Shown: positions 16,167 through 23,928 of the stretch, piece after piece | Numbering within the stretch: position 1 is the stretch's first letter | How the letters are laid out: each line of letters starts with the position of its first letter | Virus record (IMG/VR): IMGVR_UViG_3300004369_000559 | Location: 1-43,014 of that record | DNA from: a virus | Length of the DNA stretch: 43,014 nt | Direction: 5' to 3' (one strand) | Program-made: the position numbers and the translations under genes | The notes under the pieces: model-generated | What the model was told of the DNA's origin: nothing | Seen by the model: only the letters and a program-made list of their open reading frames with translations | Databases searched by the model: none

Positions 16167-17662
16167 TGCCCAATATCAGATACATTATAGTTGACAAGTT
16201 AAACGATGTCTATTTAAAGATAGATACGGAAGCGGATATTCGTAGAGAATTATCGGAATATTTCTGCTTTGAGGTCCCAGGATATAAATTTATTCCCGCT
16301 TATAGAAATCGGATGTGGGATGGTAAGATAAGACTATTTTCTTATGCAACTGGCCAAATCTATGTTGGACTTTATCCTTATATACTTAAATGGTGCGAAG
16401 ATAATAAAATACAAGTCGTAGATGGCACTAAAATAAAAGATACAGATTTAGATATAGAAGGCGTTGTTGGTTTTATTAAAGCATTAAAGATACCTTTGGA
16501 GTTAAGAGATTATCAAAAAGCTGCCTTTATACACGGCTTAAAAAAGAATCGTTGTTTATTATTGTCGCCAACAGCATCAGGTAAATCATTAATTGTTTAT
16601 CTATTGGTAAGATTTAATATATTGAGATTGAAAGAAAAAACAAATAATAAGATACTGATTATAGTGCCAACAACATCATTGGTCGAACAATTATTTAAAG
16701 ACTTTGAAGATTATGGTTGGAATCCTGATAAAAATGTACACAGAATATATCAAGGCCATGATAAAGAAACAAATAAAAATGTGATTATATCTACTTGGCA
16801 ATCAATATATAATTTACCTAAAAAGTGGTTTAATCAATTTGGCATGGTGATTGGCGATGAATGTCATTTGTTTAAAGCGGTTTCACTAACAAAGATAATG
16901 ACCAAACTAGAAAACTGTAAATATAGAATAGGTCTTACAGGTACTTTGGATGGTACTAAAACACATAAGTTGGTATTAGAAGGATTGTTTGGTACCGTAA
17001 ACAAGATTATATCTACAAGTGAATTGCAAGAGAAAAAACAATTAGCGGAATTAAAAATCATATGTTTGGTATTACAACACGATAAAGATGTTAGACACAT
17101 GTTAAAGGATAAAACTTACCAAGAGGAAATGGATTATCTGGTCAGAAATGAAAAACGAAACAAATATATCAGAAATTTAGCTTCTAACCTACAAGGCAAT
17201 ACTTTGTGTTTATTTCAATACGTAGAAAAACACGGCAATGATTTATACAATATGATAAAAGAAAAGGCCGAAGATAAAGTTGTTTTTTATGTGCATGGAG
17301 GAGTTGAAACAGATGATAGAGAAAGTATTAGAGAAATCACAGAAAAAAGTGACAACGCCATTATTGTGGCTAGTTACGGAACTTTTTCAACCGGAATTAA
17401 TATACGTAATTTGCATAACATTATTTTTGCTAGTCCTTCTAAGTCTCGCATAAGAAATTTACAATCAATTGGTCGTGGATTAAGGTTAAAAGATAATAAT
17501 TCAGCTGCGACCTTATATGATATAGCCGATGATATAAGTTATAAAGAAAAAGAAAATTATACTTTAACACACTTTCGTGAACGGATAAATATTTACAACA
17601 GTGAAGATTTTAATTATGAAATACACAACATAGAACTAAATGGTAGCAAAGATGGAAAATAA
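16166..17662 (+). CDS. uvsW: DNA/RNA helicase UvsW
   Basis: UvsW is a superfamily 2 helicase that unwinds branched recombination intermediates and R-loops and, in T4, ends origin-dependent replication. The ATG at 16166 (in TAATG with the oxygenase stop) gives 498 residues (T4 about 503). The N-terminal domain contains F-E-V-P-G-Y-K-F-I-P-A-Y-R-N-R-M-W-D-G-K-I-R-L. Motif I is S-P-T-A-S-G-K-S (134-141), motif II D-E-C-H (231-234), motif III L-T-G-T (about 257-260) and motif VI Q-S-I-G-R-G-L-R (433-440). A longer frame from 16139 exists but lies inside the oxygenase and is not needed. Confidence 0.94.
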   Translation: MPNIRYIIVDKLNDVYLKIDTEADIRRELSEYFCFEVPGYKFIPAYRNRMWDGKIRLFSYATGQIYVGLYPYILKWCEDNKIQVVDGTKIKDTDLDIEGVVGFIKALKIPLELRDYQKAAFIHGLKKNRCLLLSPTASGKSLIVYLLVRFNILRLKEKTNNKILIIVPTTSLVEQLFKDFEDYGWNPDKNVHRIYQGHDKETNKNVIISTWQSIYNLPKKWFNQFGMVIGDECHLFKAVSLTKIMTKLENCKYRIGLTGTLDGTKTHKLVLEGLFGTVNKIISTSELQEKKQLAELKIICLVLQHDKDVRHMLKDKTYQEEMDYLVRNEKRNKYIRNLASNLQGNTLCLFQYVEKHGNDLYNMIKEKAEDKVVFYVHGGVETDDRESIREITEKSDNAIIVASYGTFSTGINIRNLHNIIFASPSKSRIRNLQSIGRGLRLKDNNSAATLYDIADDISYKEKENYTLTHFRERINIYNSEDFNYEIHNIELNGSKDGK

Positions 17663-18089
17663 CATTAAAATCATTAAGTTGGCGAACGGAGACGATATCG
17701 TTGGTGTAGTAGATATTTCAAAAAGGCAGTTAGATCCAAAAAACAAAACAATTAATATAGAGAAGCCTTTACAAATAAAATATGTGCCACAAATAACTCC
17801 ATTAGGATTTAGAGACTATATAGCGTTGATTCGTTGGACGGCCTATACTGATGATGAACAAATTACTATCCCAAAAGACAAGATTATGACTATTACAAAT
17901 GCCAATGATAGTATGAGTAAAAGTTATCTTGGTGTTGTTGACACATATGAAGATATTCCTTTAACTAATAATAAAAAAACAAAAACAGCCGCTGTTAAAT
18001 TTTCTACTTCCGATAATAAGAAAATAAATGAAATATTTGAAGATGGCTTTTTTGATGATGATGATAATGATAGCGGAACTTTACATTAA
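17652..18089 (+). CDS. Sm-like small beta protein, paralogue of the protein at 35712
   Basis: The start at 17652 is chosen because it aligns with its paralogue: M-E-N-N-I-K-I-I-K-L-A-N-G-D-D-I-V-G-V-V here, M-E-E-V-K-I-L-R-L-S-T-G-E-D-V-I-A-K-V there. An earlier ATG at 17640 is possible. The segment L-x-x-G-x-x-I followed by strands and an I-P-K-D-K-I-M-T-I-T motif resembles the Sm/Hfq-like fold, which often binds RNA. The last 40 residues are acidic (a D-D-D-D-N-D cluster). It overlaps uvsW by 11 nt. Similar unnamed proteins occur in marine T4-like phages; the role is unknown. Confidence 0.65.
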   Translation: MENNIKIIKLANGDDIVGVVDISKRQLDPKNKTINIEKPLQIKYVPQITPLGFRDYIALIRWTAYTDDEQITIPKDKIMTITNANDSMSKSYLGVVDTYEDIPLTNNKKTKTAAVKFSTSDNKKINEIFEDGFFDDDDNDSGTLH

Positions 18090-18206
18090 GAATAAAAAAT
18101 ACTTAGAACGGTACCTGGAGCTTCTTCTTCAAACGGACACACCGTTCATTATACATAAAATTATTAAAAAGTCAATGCTGGTTTCTACCAAAACTGAAAT
18201 TTTTTT

Positions 18207-18281
18207 GCGGGCATAGCTCAGTGGTAGAGCGTCTCGTTGCCAACGAGAAGGTCGAGGGTTCGACCCCCTTTGCCCGCTCCA
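18207..18281 (+). tRNA. tRNA-Gly (GCC), CCA encoded
   Basis: A full cloverleaf is visible. The acceptor GCGGGCA pairs with TGCCCGC, followed by discriminator T and an encoded CCA (18279-18281). The D arm contains AGCTCAGTGGTAGAGC. The anticodon stem TCTCG/CGAGA holds loop TTGCCAA (anticodon GCC at 18239-18241). The T arm is GAGGG-TTCGACC-CCCTT. It is canonical and looks like an alphaproteobacterial tRNA-Gly, much more GC-rich than its surroundings, so recent host origin is likely. It reads GGC and GGT. The 117 nt between the preceding gene and this tRNA hold an imperfect hairpin (18106-18147) and no promoter I can support. Confidence 0.96.
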
Positions 18282-18297
18282 ATTAGCAAGAGGAACA

Positions 18298-18326
18298 TTG
18301 ACAAAAATGATAAAGTATAGTATATT
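18298..18326 (+). promoter_or_regulatory. Early sigma70-type promoter for gp55
   Basis: A perfect -35 TTGACA (18298-18303), a 17-nt spacer and -10 TATATT (18321-18326). A start 7 nt after the -10 is 18333, the A of the gp55 ATG, so the message would be leaderless. Confidence 0.82.
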
Positions 18327-18332
18327 AAATAT

Positions 18333-18920
18333 ATGAAACAAAAAAAAGAACACTACGTAAACAATAAAGAATTTTTAGAGGCGATGAATGTTTATAGAAG
18401 TTCCGTGGAAAAAGCAAAAAAGGCAAAAAAACCTAAACCATTAGTAGGAGATTATCTTGGTTCTTGTTTTTTAAAGATTGCCAATCACCTTTCATATAGA
18501 CCTAATTTTATAAATTATACTTTTAAAGATGACATGATATCGGATGGAATAGAAAACTGTCTACAATATCTTGACAATTTTGACGGTAAAAAATCAAAAA
18601 ATCCTTTCGCTTACTTTACTCAAATAATTTATTATGCTTTTATAAGAAGAATAATAAAAGAAAAAAAACAAACAACCATTAAACACAAGTTAATTAACAA
18701 ATCTAATCTAGATGACTTTACTTTACAACCAGGTGATGAACACATGAAGTCAGAATTAAAACATTTAATGGCCGATTATCTACAAAAAAATCTGCCATTG
18801 AACTCTCAGGAAAAGATTGCTGAAGAAGTTGAAAAAAGTAAAAAGAAACGAAAAAAAAGAACAAGCAAGAATAGTTTAGTTTCCTTTTTTGAAAATTATG
18901 AAGATAGCGCTACTAAATGA
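18333..18920 (+). CDS. gp55: Late transcription sigma factor gp55
   Basis: gp55 binds host RNA polymerase core and recognises the TATAAATA late promoters found in this window; in T4 it acts with gp33 and the gp45 clamp. It has 195 residues (T4: 185). The sigma-like region F-K-D-D-M-I-S-D-G-I-E-N-C-L-Q-Y-L-D-N-F-D (about 64-84) followed by N-P-F-A-Y-F-T-Q-I-I-Y-Y-A-F-I-R-R-I (about 89-106) is the gp55 hallmark, matching sigma region 2. It has a perfect early promoter and no Shine-Dalgarno, since +1 falls on the ATG. The C-terminus overlaps gp47 by 23 nt. Confidence 0.92.
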   Translation: MKQKKEHYVNNKEFLEAMNVYRSSVEKAKKAKKPKPLVGDYLGSCFLKIANHLSYRPNFINYTFKDDMISDGIENCLQYLDNFDGKKSKNPFAYFTQIIYYAFIRRIIKEKKQTTIKHKLINKSNLDDFTLQPGDEHMKSELKHLMADYLQKNLPLNSQEKIAEEVEKSKKKRKKRTSKNSLVSFFENYEDSATK

Positions 18921-19944
18921 TACACACTTTGGTTGTCGTAATGATTCTCCACATTTTATAAACTATCAGAATAGATTTTATGAGGAACAATTTTTTCCTT
19001 ATATTATTAAAAATGATATAAAATGTTTAGTACATTTAGGCGATGTAGTAGATAGACGAAAGTTTATTAACCACAATACGGCACACAATTTCAAAATAAA
19101 ATTTTGGGATAAATTAAAAAATTTAAATATTGATACTCATATTATATTAGGCAATCACGACACTTATTATAAGAATACAAATGAAGTTAATGCTTTACAA
19201 AATCTTAATTTAAGTGGTGAAGTTAAAATATATTCAAAAGCTACCGAAGTAAATCTTGGTGGTTTAGACATATTATTCATACCATGGATATGCGAAGATA
19301 ATATAGAAGACACTTTGTATAAACTAGATAACTCCACATCACAAATTGCCTTTGGACATTTAGAGATAAAAGGTTTTGAAATGCACAGAGGTATTATAAA
19401 CGAACATGGGTTAGAAAAAGAACAATTAAGAAGATTTGAACAAGTATTGTCTGGTCACTTTCATAAAAAATCAGATGACGGACATATTTTTTATTTAGGT
19501 ACACAATATCAAATTATGTGGTCAGACTATAATTGTCCTAAAGGCTTTCATGTATTTGATACAAAAACCAGAGAGCTAGAACGAATAGAAAATCCTTTAG
19601 CTATATTTAAAAAATTAGTATACGATGATAAAAAAGAAAACTATAACAATTTAGATTTATCTTCTTATGAAAATTGTTTTGTAAAACTGTTTGTAAATAG
19701 AAAAACTAATACAGAAATGTATGGTAATCTAGTAGAAAGATTTTATAATAACGCAAACGTACATGAATTAATTATTAATGAAGATACAAATGATATAACA
19801 CAAACAGTTAGAGTGGACACCATAGATCAAGGAGAAGATACTTTAACATTTTTAGGTAACTATATTGATCAAGTAGATACTAAATTAGATAAAACAAAAC
19901 TAAAAGAGTTTGCAAAAGAATTATATACAGAGGCTAGTGAGTGA
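18898..19944 (+). CDS. gp47: Recombination endonuclease subunit gp47 (Mre11/SbcD-like)
   Basis: This is the nuclease subunit of the gp46-gp47 complex, which resects DNA ends for recombination-dependent replication. The ATG at 18898 is used; a TTG 9 nt upstream is unnecessary. It gives 348 residues (T4: 339). Calcineurin-type phosphodiesterase motifs are complete: D8-x-H10 in N-D-T-H-F-G, G-D-V-V-D (D49), G-N-H-D (85-88), F-G-H-L-E (152-156) and S-G-H-F-H (185-189). It overlaps gp55 by 23 nt and gp46 by 4 nt (GTGA), so translation is coupled. Confidence 0.94.
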   Translation: MKIALLNDTHFGCRNDSPHFINYQNRFYEEQFFPYIIKNDIKCLVHLGDVVDRRKFINHNTAHNFKIKFWDKLKNLNIDTHIILGNHDTYYKNTNEVNALQNLNLSGEVKIYSKATEVNLGGLDILFIPWICEDNIEDTLYKLDNSTSQIAFGHLEIKGFEMHRGIINEHGLEKEQLRRFEQVLSGHFHKKSDDGHIFYLGTQYQIMWSDYNCPKGFHVFDTKTRELERIENPLAIFKKLVYDDKKENYNNLDLSSYENCFVKLFVNRKTNTEMYGNLVERFYNNANVHELIINEDTNDITQTVRVDTIDQGEDTLTFLGNYIDQVDTKLDKTKLKEFAKELYTEASE

Positions 19945-21656
19945 TAGTATTTAAAAAGATAACATATAAAAACTTTTTATCTACAGGTAATATACCTATA
20001 GAAATAGAATTAAACAAATCACACACAACATTAATAGTAGGACAAAACGGATCGGGTAAATCCACCTTACTTGATGCTCTATGTTTTGTTTTGTTTAATA
20101 AACCATTTAGAATGATAAAAAAAGAACAAATAGTAAATTCAATAAACAATGCTGATTGTGTTGTAGAAATAGAATTTAATATAGGCACGAAACAATATAA
20201 AATCATACGTGGCATAAAACCAAACATATTTCAAATATATCAAGACGGCACTCTTATTAATCAAGACGCAAACAGCATTGACTACCAAAAATATATAGAA
20301 GAAAATATAATGAGACTTAACTATAGATCATTCTTACAAGTTGTATTATTAGGTTCATCAGCATATGAACCTTTTATGAAAATGAAACCAAGATATAGAC
20401 GAGAAGTTGTTGAAGAAATATTAGATATAAGAGTATTTGGACTTATGGATTTAATATTAAGAAGCCAACAATCAGACCTGTCAAGAAAAACTGTAGATAT
20501 GAGACACCGTGCCGATCTTATACAAACCAAGTATGAGACAGAGTTAAATCACTTCAATGCACTCTCCGACCTTAATATGAACGACCTGGACGGTAAAAAG
20601 CAGGTGTTTATCAAGAACCAAGAAGATAGTACAAAGTATAGTGATAATATAGAAAAATTGAACAAACAGATAGGTTACTACAAGAAAGACATAGAGGATA
20701 AAGATAAAGTAGAAAAAAAAGTAAACCAACTATTAAAACTAGAAGCTAAGATAGAAACCAATCTTAATACTCATCAAAAATCATTAGAGTTTTTTAATAA
20801 CAATGATAACTGTCCTATTTGCACACAATCTATAGATCAAGAATTTAAAGTAAAAAAAATAGAGGATACTAAGACAAAAGTAAAAACTCTATCAGACGGT
20901 ATGAAAGAATTATTAAGTGAATTAACTAATACAGAATTAAAACTATCAGAAATGAATAAGATTTCCGAAAAAATAAATGAATTAAATATTAATATATCTA
21001 AATTTGAAACCTCTCTGGACGAGATAAACAAATTTAGCAATAGAATACATGAAGAAATCAAGATGTTAGAAAATAAACAAACTGATGGTAAAGAAGTTAA
21101 GGCACAACTAGAAGAACTTAACAAACAGTTAAATGAAACTAAAGTTGAAAGAGACAGAATAATCGAACAAAAAAACTACGTGGACATATTGAGAGAGATA
21201 TTAAATGATAAAGGAGCTAAAGCTCAGATTATACGTAAGTATGTACCTATAATGAACAACCTAATTAATCAACATTTACAGGCAATGGATTTCTTTGTAT
21301 CATTTCATTTAGACGAGGAGTTTAATGAAACAGTTAAAAGTAGATTTAGAGACACCTTTAACTATAATAACTTTAGCGAGGGTGAAAAAATGAGAATAGA
21401 CCTTGCATTATTATTTACATGGAGACATATTGCCAAAATGAAAAACAGTACAAATACAAATCTATTAATATTAGATGAAATATTTGATGGTAGTTTAGAC
21501 GGACAAGGTACTGATGATTTTTTTAAAATCATAACACAATTAACAAAAGAAAACATTTTTATCATATCACATAAAGGCGATATACTGTTTGATAAATTTA
21601 CCAATATAATTAAATACGAAAAGTATAAAAATTTTACAAGATTACAACTAACATAG
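19941..21656 (+). CDS. gp46: Recombination endonuclease subunit gp46 (Rad50/SbcC-like)
   Basis: This SMC-type ATPase partners gp47 in end resection. It has 571 residues (T4: 560) from a GTG start coupled to the gp47 stop. Walker A G-Q-N-G-S-G-K-S (35-42) follows the family N-terminus F-K-K-I-T-Y-K-N-F-L-S-T-G. Two coiled-coil arms flank a zinc hook C-P-I-C (291-294). The C-terminal signature F-S-E-G-E-K-M-R-I-D-L-A-L-L-F and Walker B L-L-I-L-D-E-I-F-D-G-S-L-D are intact. It ends 8 nt before the deformylase gene. Confidence 0.95.
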   Translation: MIVFKKITYKNFLSTGNIPIEIELNKSHTTLIVGQNGSGKSTLLDALCFVLFNKPFRMIKKEQIVNSINNADCVVEIEFNIGTKQYKIIRGIKPNIFQIYQDGTLINQDANSIDYQKYIEENIMRLNYRSFLQVVLLGSSAYEPFMKMKPRYRREVVEEILDIRVFGLMDLILRSQQSDLSRKTVDMRHRADLIQTKYETELNHFNALSDLNMNDLDGKKQVFIKNQEDSTKYSDNIEKLNKQIGYYKKDIEDKDKVEKKVNQLLKLEAKIETNLNTHQKSLEFFNNNDNCPICTQSIDQEFKVKKIEDTKTKVKTLSDGMKELLSELTNTELKLSEMNKISEKINELNINISKFETSLDEINKFSNRIHEEIKMLENKQTDGKEVKAQLEELNKQLNETKVERDRIIEQKNYVDILREILNDKGAKAQIIRKYVPIMNNLINQHLQAMDFFVSFHLDEEFNETVKSRFRDTFNYNNFSEGEKMRIDLALLFTWRHIAKMKNSTNTNLLILDEIFDGSLDGQGTDDFFKIITQLTKENIFIISHKGDILFDKFTNIIKYEKYKNFTRLQLT

Positions 21657-21664
21657 GAGATAAT

Positions 21665-22384
21665 ATGGGAACCACACAAAAAAATGTAATTAAACAACCA
21701 CAACAAAAGGTAAATAAAATCAGTAGTGGTATAAACAAGCGAAATACTGAATCTTACACCGATAAAACTACGGAAGAAACGATAAAGAATAAACCTGTAA
21801 ATAAGATTTTGATTGAGCCAAAAGAAAATGTTAATGATGGTACGTTTAAACTAATACCACCAACAGACGCTAGAGTGAACTCAGCAATAGCACCTTTTTC
21901 AGATGATATGTTAAAAGATTATAACATAAAAGATAGAACAGAACTAAAAGATAGAATGTTTAAAACCATGTTAAAATATGGAGGCATAGGACTTTCAGCG
22001 AATCAAGTAGGCCTACCTTTTAATATGTTTGTTTTAGGCGCTCACGAACATGTAGAAAAAGGGTTAAAGATGACATGTTTTAATCCAATTATAATTAACA
22101 AAAGCGAAGAAACTATAGTAATGAAAGAGGGATGTTTAACCTTTCCTTATTTATTTTTATCTATAACAAGGCCAAGAAAAGTGGTTGTTAAATACCAAGA
22201 CGAAAACGGCGATCTACAAGAAGGACATCTTGACGGTACTGTTAGTAGAATATTCCAGCACGAGTATGAACATATGTTAGGTAAGAATTTTACTAATGGT
22301 GTATCTAAAATGAAATTAGATTTTGCATTTAAAAAAGCAGGAAAACAAATAAAAGCTTATCAAAAACACAAGTCGGAGATGTAA
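21665..22384 (+). CDS. def: Peptide deformylase with a polar N-terminal extension
   Basis: This enzyme removes the formyl group from nascent N-terminal methionine. All three deformylase motifs are present: G-I-G-L-S-A-N-Q (107-114), E-G-C-L-T-F-P (155-161) and Q-H-E-Y-E-H (198-203), giving the metal ligands C157, H199 and H203 and catalytic E200. It has 239 residues, longer than typical phage versions. The first 60 residues are Lys/Asn/Thr-rich, probably disordered, and have no matching domain. It has an AGGAG Shine-Dalgarno and sits after gp46. Marine phages are known to carry deformylases that favour fast-made phage proteins. Confidence 0.92.
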   Translation: MGTTQKNVIKQPQQKVNKISSGINKRNTESYTDKTTEETIKNKPVNKILIEPKENVNDGTFKLIPPTDARVNSAIAPFSDDMLKDYNIKDRTELKDRMFKTMLKYGGIGLSANQVGLPFNMFVLGAHEHVEKGLKMTCFNPIIINKSEETIVMKEGCLTFPYLFLSITRPRKVVVKYQDENGDLQEGHLDGTVSRIFQHEYEHMLGKNFTNGVSKMKLDFAFKKAGKQIKAYQKHKSEM

Positions 22385-22394
22385 AAACATAAAC

Positions 22395-22423
22395 TTGACT
22401 TTTTTAAAATTTTATGATATCCT
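22395..22423 (+). promoter_or_regulatory. Early-type promoter upstream of the GNAT-like gene at 22439
   Basis: -35 TTGACT (22395-22400), 17-nt spacer, TGA directly before -10 TATCCT (22418-22423). The predicted +1, near 22430, gives a leader of about 9 nt (TTATTATTA-like) with no Shine-Dalgarno. Confidence 0.6.
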
Positions 22424-22438
22424 AATATTATTATTATT

Positions 22439-23818
22439 ATGACAGCAGTAGCAAAAGAAGATTTTGATATACATGCCAAGCAAGATTTAGAAGGCGTTGA
22501 GAGGAAGTGGAAAAAGTTCCAAGAAGAAAACGATATTGAGGCTATTGAACAAGTAGACGAGAGAGTACTTAAAGAAGCTATTCAAAAAGATTTAGGATAC
22601 GTGTCAAAGATGACTGTACAAGAGTATACCCTATTTCAAAAGTGGCAAGAAGTACATAGAAAATTCCCTACAACCGAATCAACTACATTGTATGGTACTG
22701 AAAAAATACTAACATCACCTGAACAAAGAACTCAAATAGATACAGTTAGAAACAATATCTGGATTCCCGAATCACCTGAAGACTATGAAAAATTAGAACC
22801 GATATTAGAATTTACAGATGATAGATTAAGTCAAAATCTAGGTGCATTAGATATTATAGATGAAACTAATACCATCAAAGGCAAAGCAGTAAGAACATCC
22901 AAACTATCAGAGAACTGGAATACATTAAGAACTTTCTTATCTACCATGAAAAACAATAGTAATATTGGTAGACAATTATTCTTTAATGTAAATGATAATA
23001 GATCAGGTAAACATTTAGGTGTCATTTGTATATCTGGTGACTTCATGGATTTAACACCTAGAGACAGTGCTATTGGTTGGGACAGACAGAGTAAAACATT
23101 TGGTGGCATGATTAATCATACAGCAATTGGTTCTTCTATTGTACCTACACAACCATTAGGTTACAGTTATACAGGTGGTAAACTATTAGCATATCTATGT
23201 TTATCAGATGAGGTACAGAAATTATGGCATGACAAGTATGGCGACAAGTTAGTAGGAGTTACTACAACATCTTTATATGGTAAGGCGAAAGCAAACACTT
23301 TAAGTCAATATGATGGATTAAAATATTGGAAACGCATGGGTTTCACTATGGGTTCTGTTTCATATGAACCACAAACAGCAACTAAAAAATTAATTAAACA
23401 ATGGTTAAAGAAAAACCATACTAGAAAATACTTTGAATGGTATGAAGCAACCAGAGCCAACGGCCAACCATTAAAAAGAGATCATAAGAATAGATCATAT
23501 ATGTTTACTTATTCTAAAATGGGCATAGAAAAATCTTTAATCAAAACAGACCATGCCAGAGGTATCTATTTTGCAAGACTATTTGAAAACACTTATGAAT
23601 ATTTAAGAGGTGAAGTAAAAGATGATGGTCTTATTAAACGATTCGATTCTTCTACAGAGGCATTAGTCAAAGTATGGAAACAAAAACATGCTTCAAATAG
23701 AATTAAAAACCTATTAGCAACTAATAGGTTCTCCAAAGAATCACACTTCTATGATGATTTGATATACTTGGATTGGGAAGAAACAAAGAAAAAATACCTT
23801 TTTCAAGTCGGCCGGTAA
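22439..23818 (+). CDS. GNAT-like protein, DruA/DUF4338-resembling (paralogue of 39404-40501)
   Basis: The 459 residues have no confident family match by eye. The central block (about 195-300) reads L-G-V-I-C-I-S-G-D-F, R-D-S-A-I-G-W-D (from R208), I-V-P-T-Q-P-L-G-Y-S-Y-T-G-G-K-L-L-A-Y (V235 on), K-Y-G...T-T-S-L-Y-G (T275 on), and Y-W-K-R-M-G-F. The order strand, basic/Gly loop, helix, strand, and aromatic-x-x-x-G-F end is that of a GNAT acyltransferase. The R-D-x-x-I-G-W and ...K-Y-G... spacing recalls DUF4338 (DruA of the Druantia defence system). The N-terminal 130 and C-terminal 150 residues are charged helices. A second copy of the block lies at 39404-40501. Substrate unknown. Confidence 0.5.
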   Translation: MTAVAKEDFDIHAKQDLEGVERKWKKFQEENDIEAIEQVDERVLKEAIQKDLGYVSKMTVQEYTLFQKWQEVHRKFPTTESTTLYGTEKILTSPEQRTQIDTVRNNIWIPESPEDYEKLEPILEFTDDRLSQNLGALDIIDETNTIKGKAVRTSKLSENWNTLRTFLSTMKNNSNIGRQLFFNVNDNRSGKHLGVICISGDFMDLTPRDSAIGWDRQSKTFGGMINHTAIGSSIVPTQPLGYSYTGGKLLAYLCLSDEVQKLWHDKYGDKLVGVTTTSLYGKAKANTLSQYDGLKYWKRMGFTMGSVSYEPQTATKKLIKQWLKKNHTRKYFEWYEATRANGQPLKRDHKNRSYMFTYSKMGIEKSLIKTDHARGIYFARLFENTYEYLRGEVKDDGLIKRFDSSTEALVKVWKQKHASNRIKNLLATNRFSKESHFYDDLIYLDWEETKKKYLFQVGR

Positions 23819-23893
23819 CAACCTTTGACACAATTTGAACACAATCTTTCAAAAATCGTTGACCTACATACGTTTTTTTATGGCGCTTTTTGC

Positions 23894-23922
23894 TTGAAAA
23901 GTATATAATAGTATGATAGGAT
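23894..23922 (+). promoter_or_regulatory. Early-type promoter giving a leaderless start for the CobT-like gene
   Basis: -35 TTGAAA (23894-23899), 17-nt spacer, TGA before -10 TAGGAT (23917-23922). Seven nt after the -10 is 23929, the A of the ATG. A tandem near-repeat, TTTGACACAAT then TTGAACACAAT, lies upstream at about 23824-23845. Confidence 0.55.
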
Positions 23923-23928
23923 ATACGT

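Noticed and set aside
18106-18147. GAACGGT/ACCGTTC hairpin before the tRNA-Gly as a terminator
   Set aside because: The loop is 28 nt and no T run follows, so termination is not supported.
18028-18216. 62-codon ORF running into the tRNA-Gly gene
   Set aside because: It overlaps the end of the Sm-like gene in another frame, runs through the tRNA acceptor stem and is Met/Ile/Lys-rich low complexity; not supported.
23824-23845. Tandem TTTGACACAAT/TTGAACACAAT as an extra promoter or operator
   Set aside because: No -10 lies at a proper distance, and two imperfect copies are too few to call an operator.
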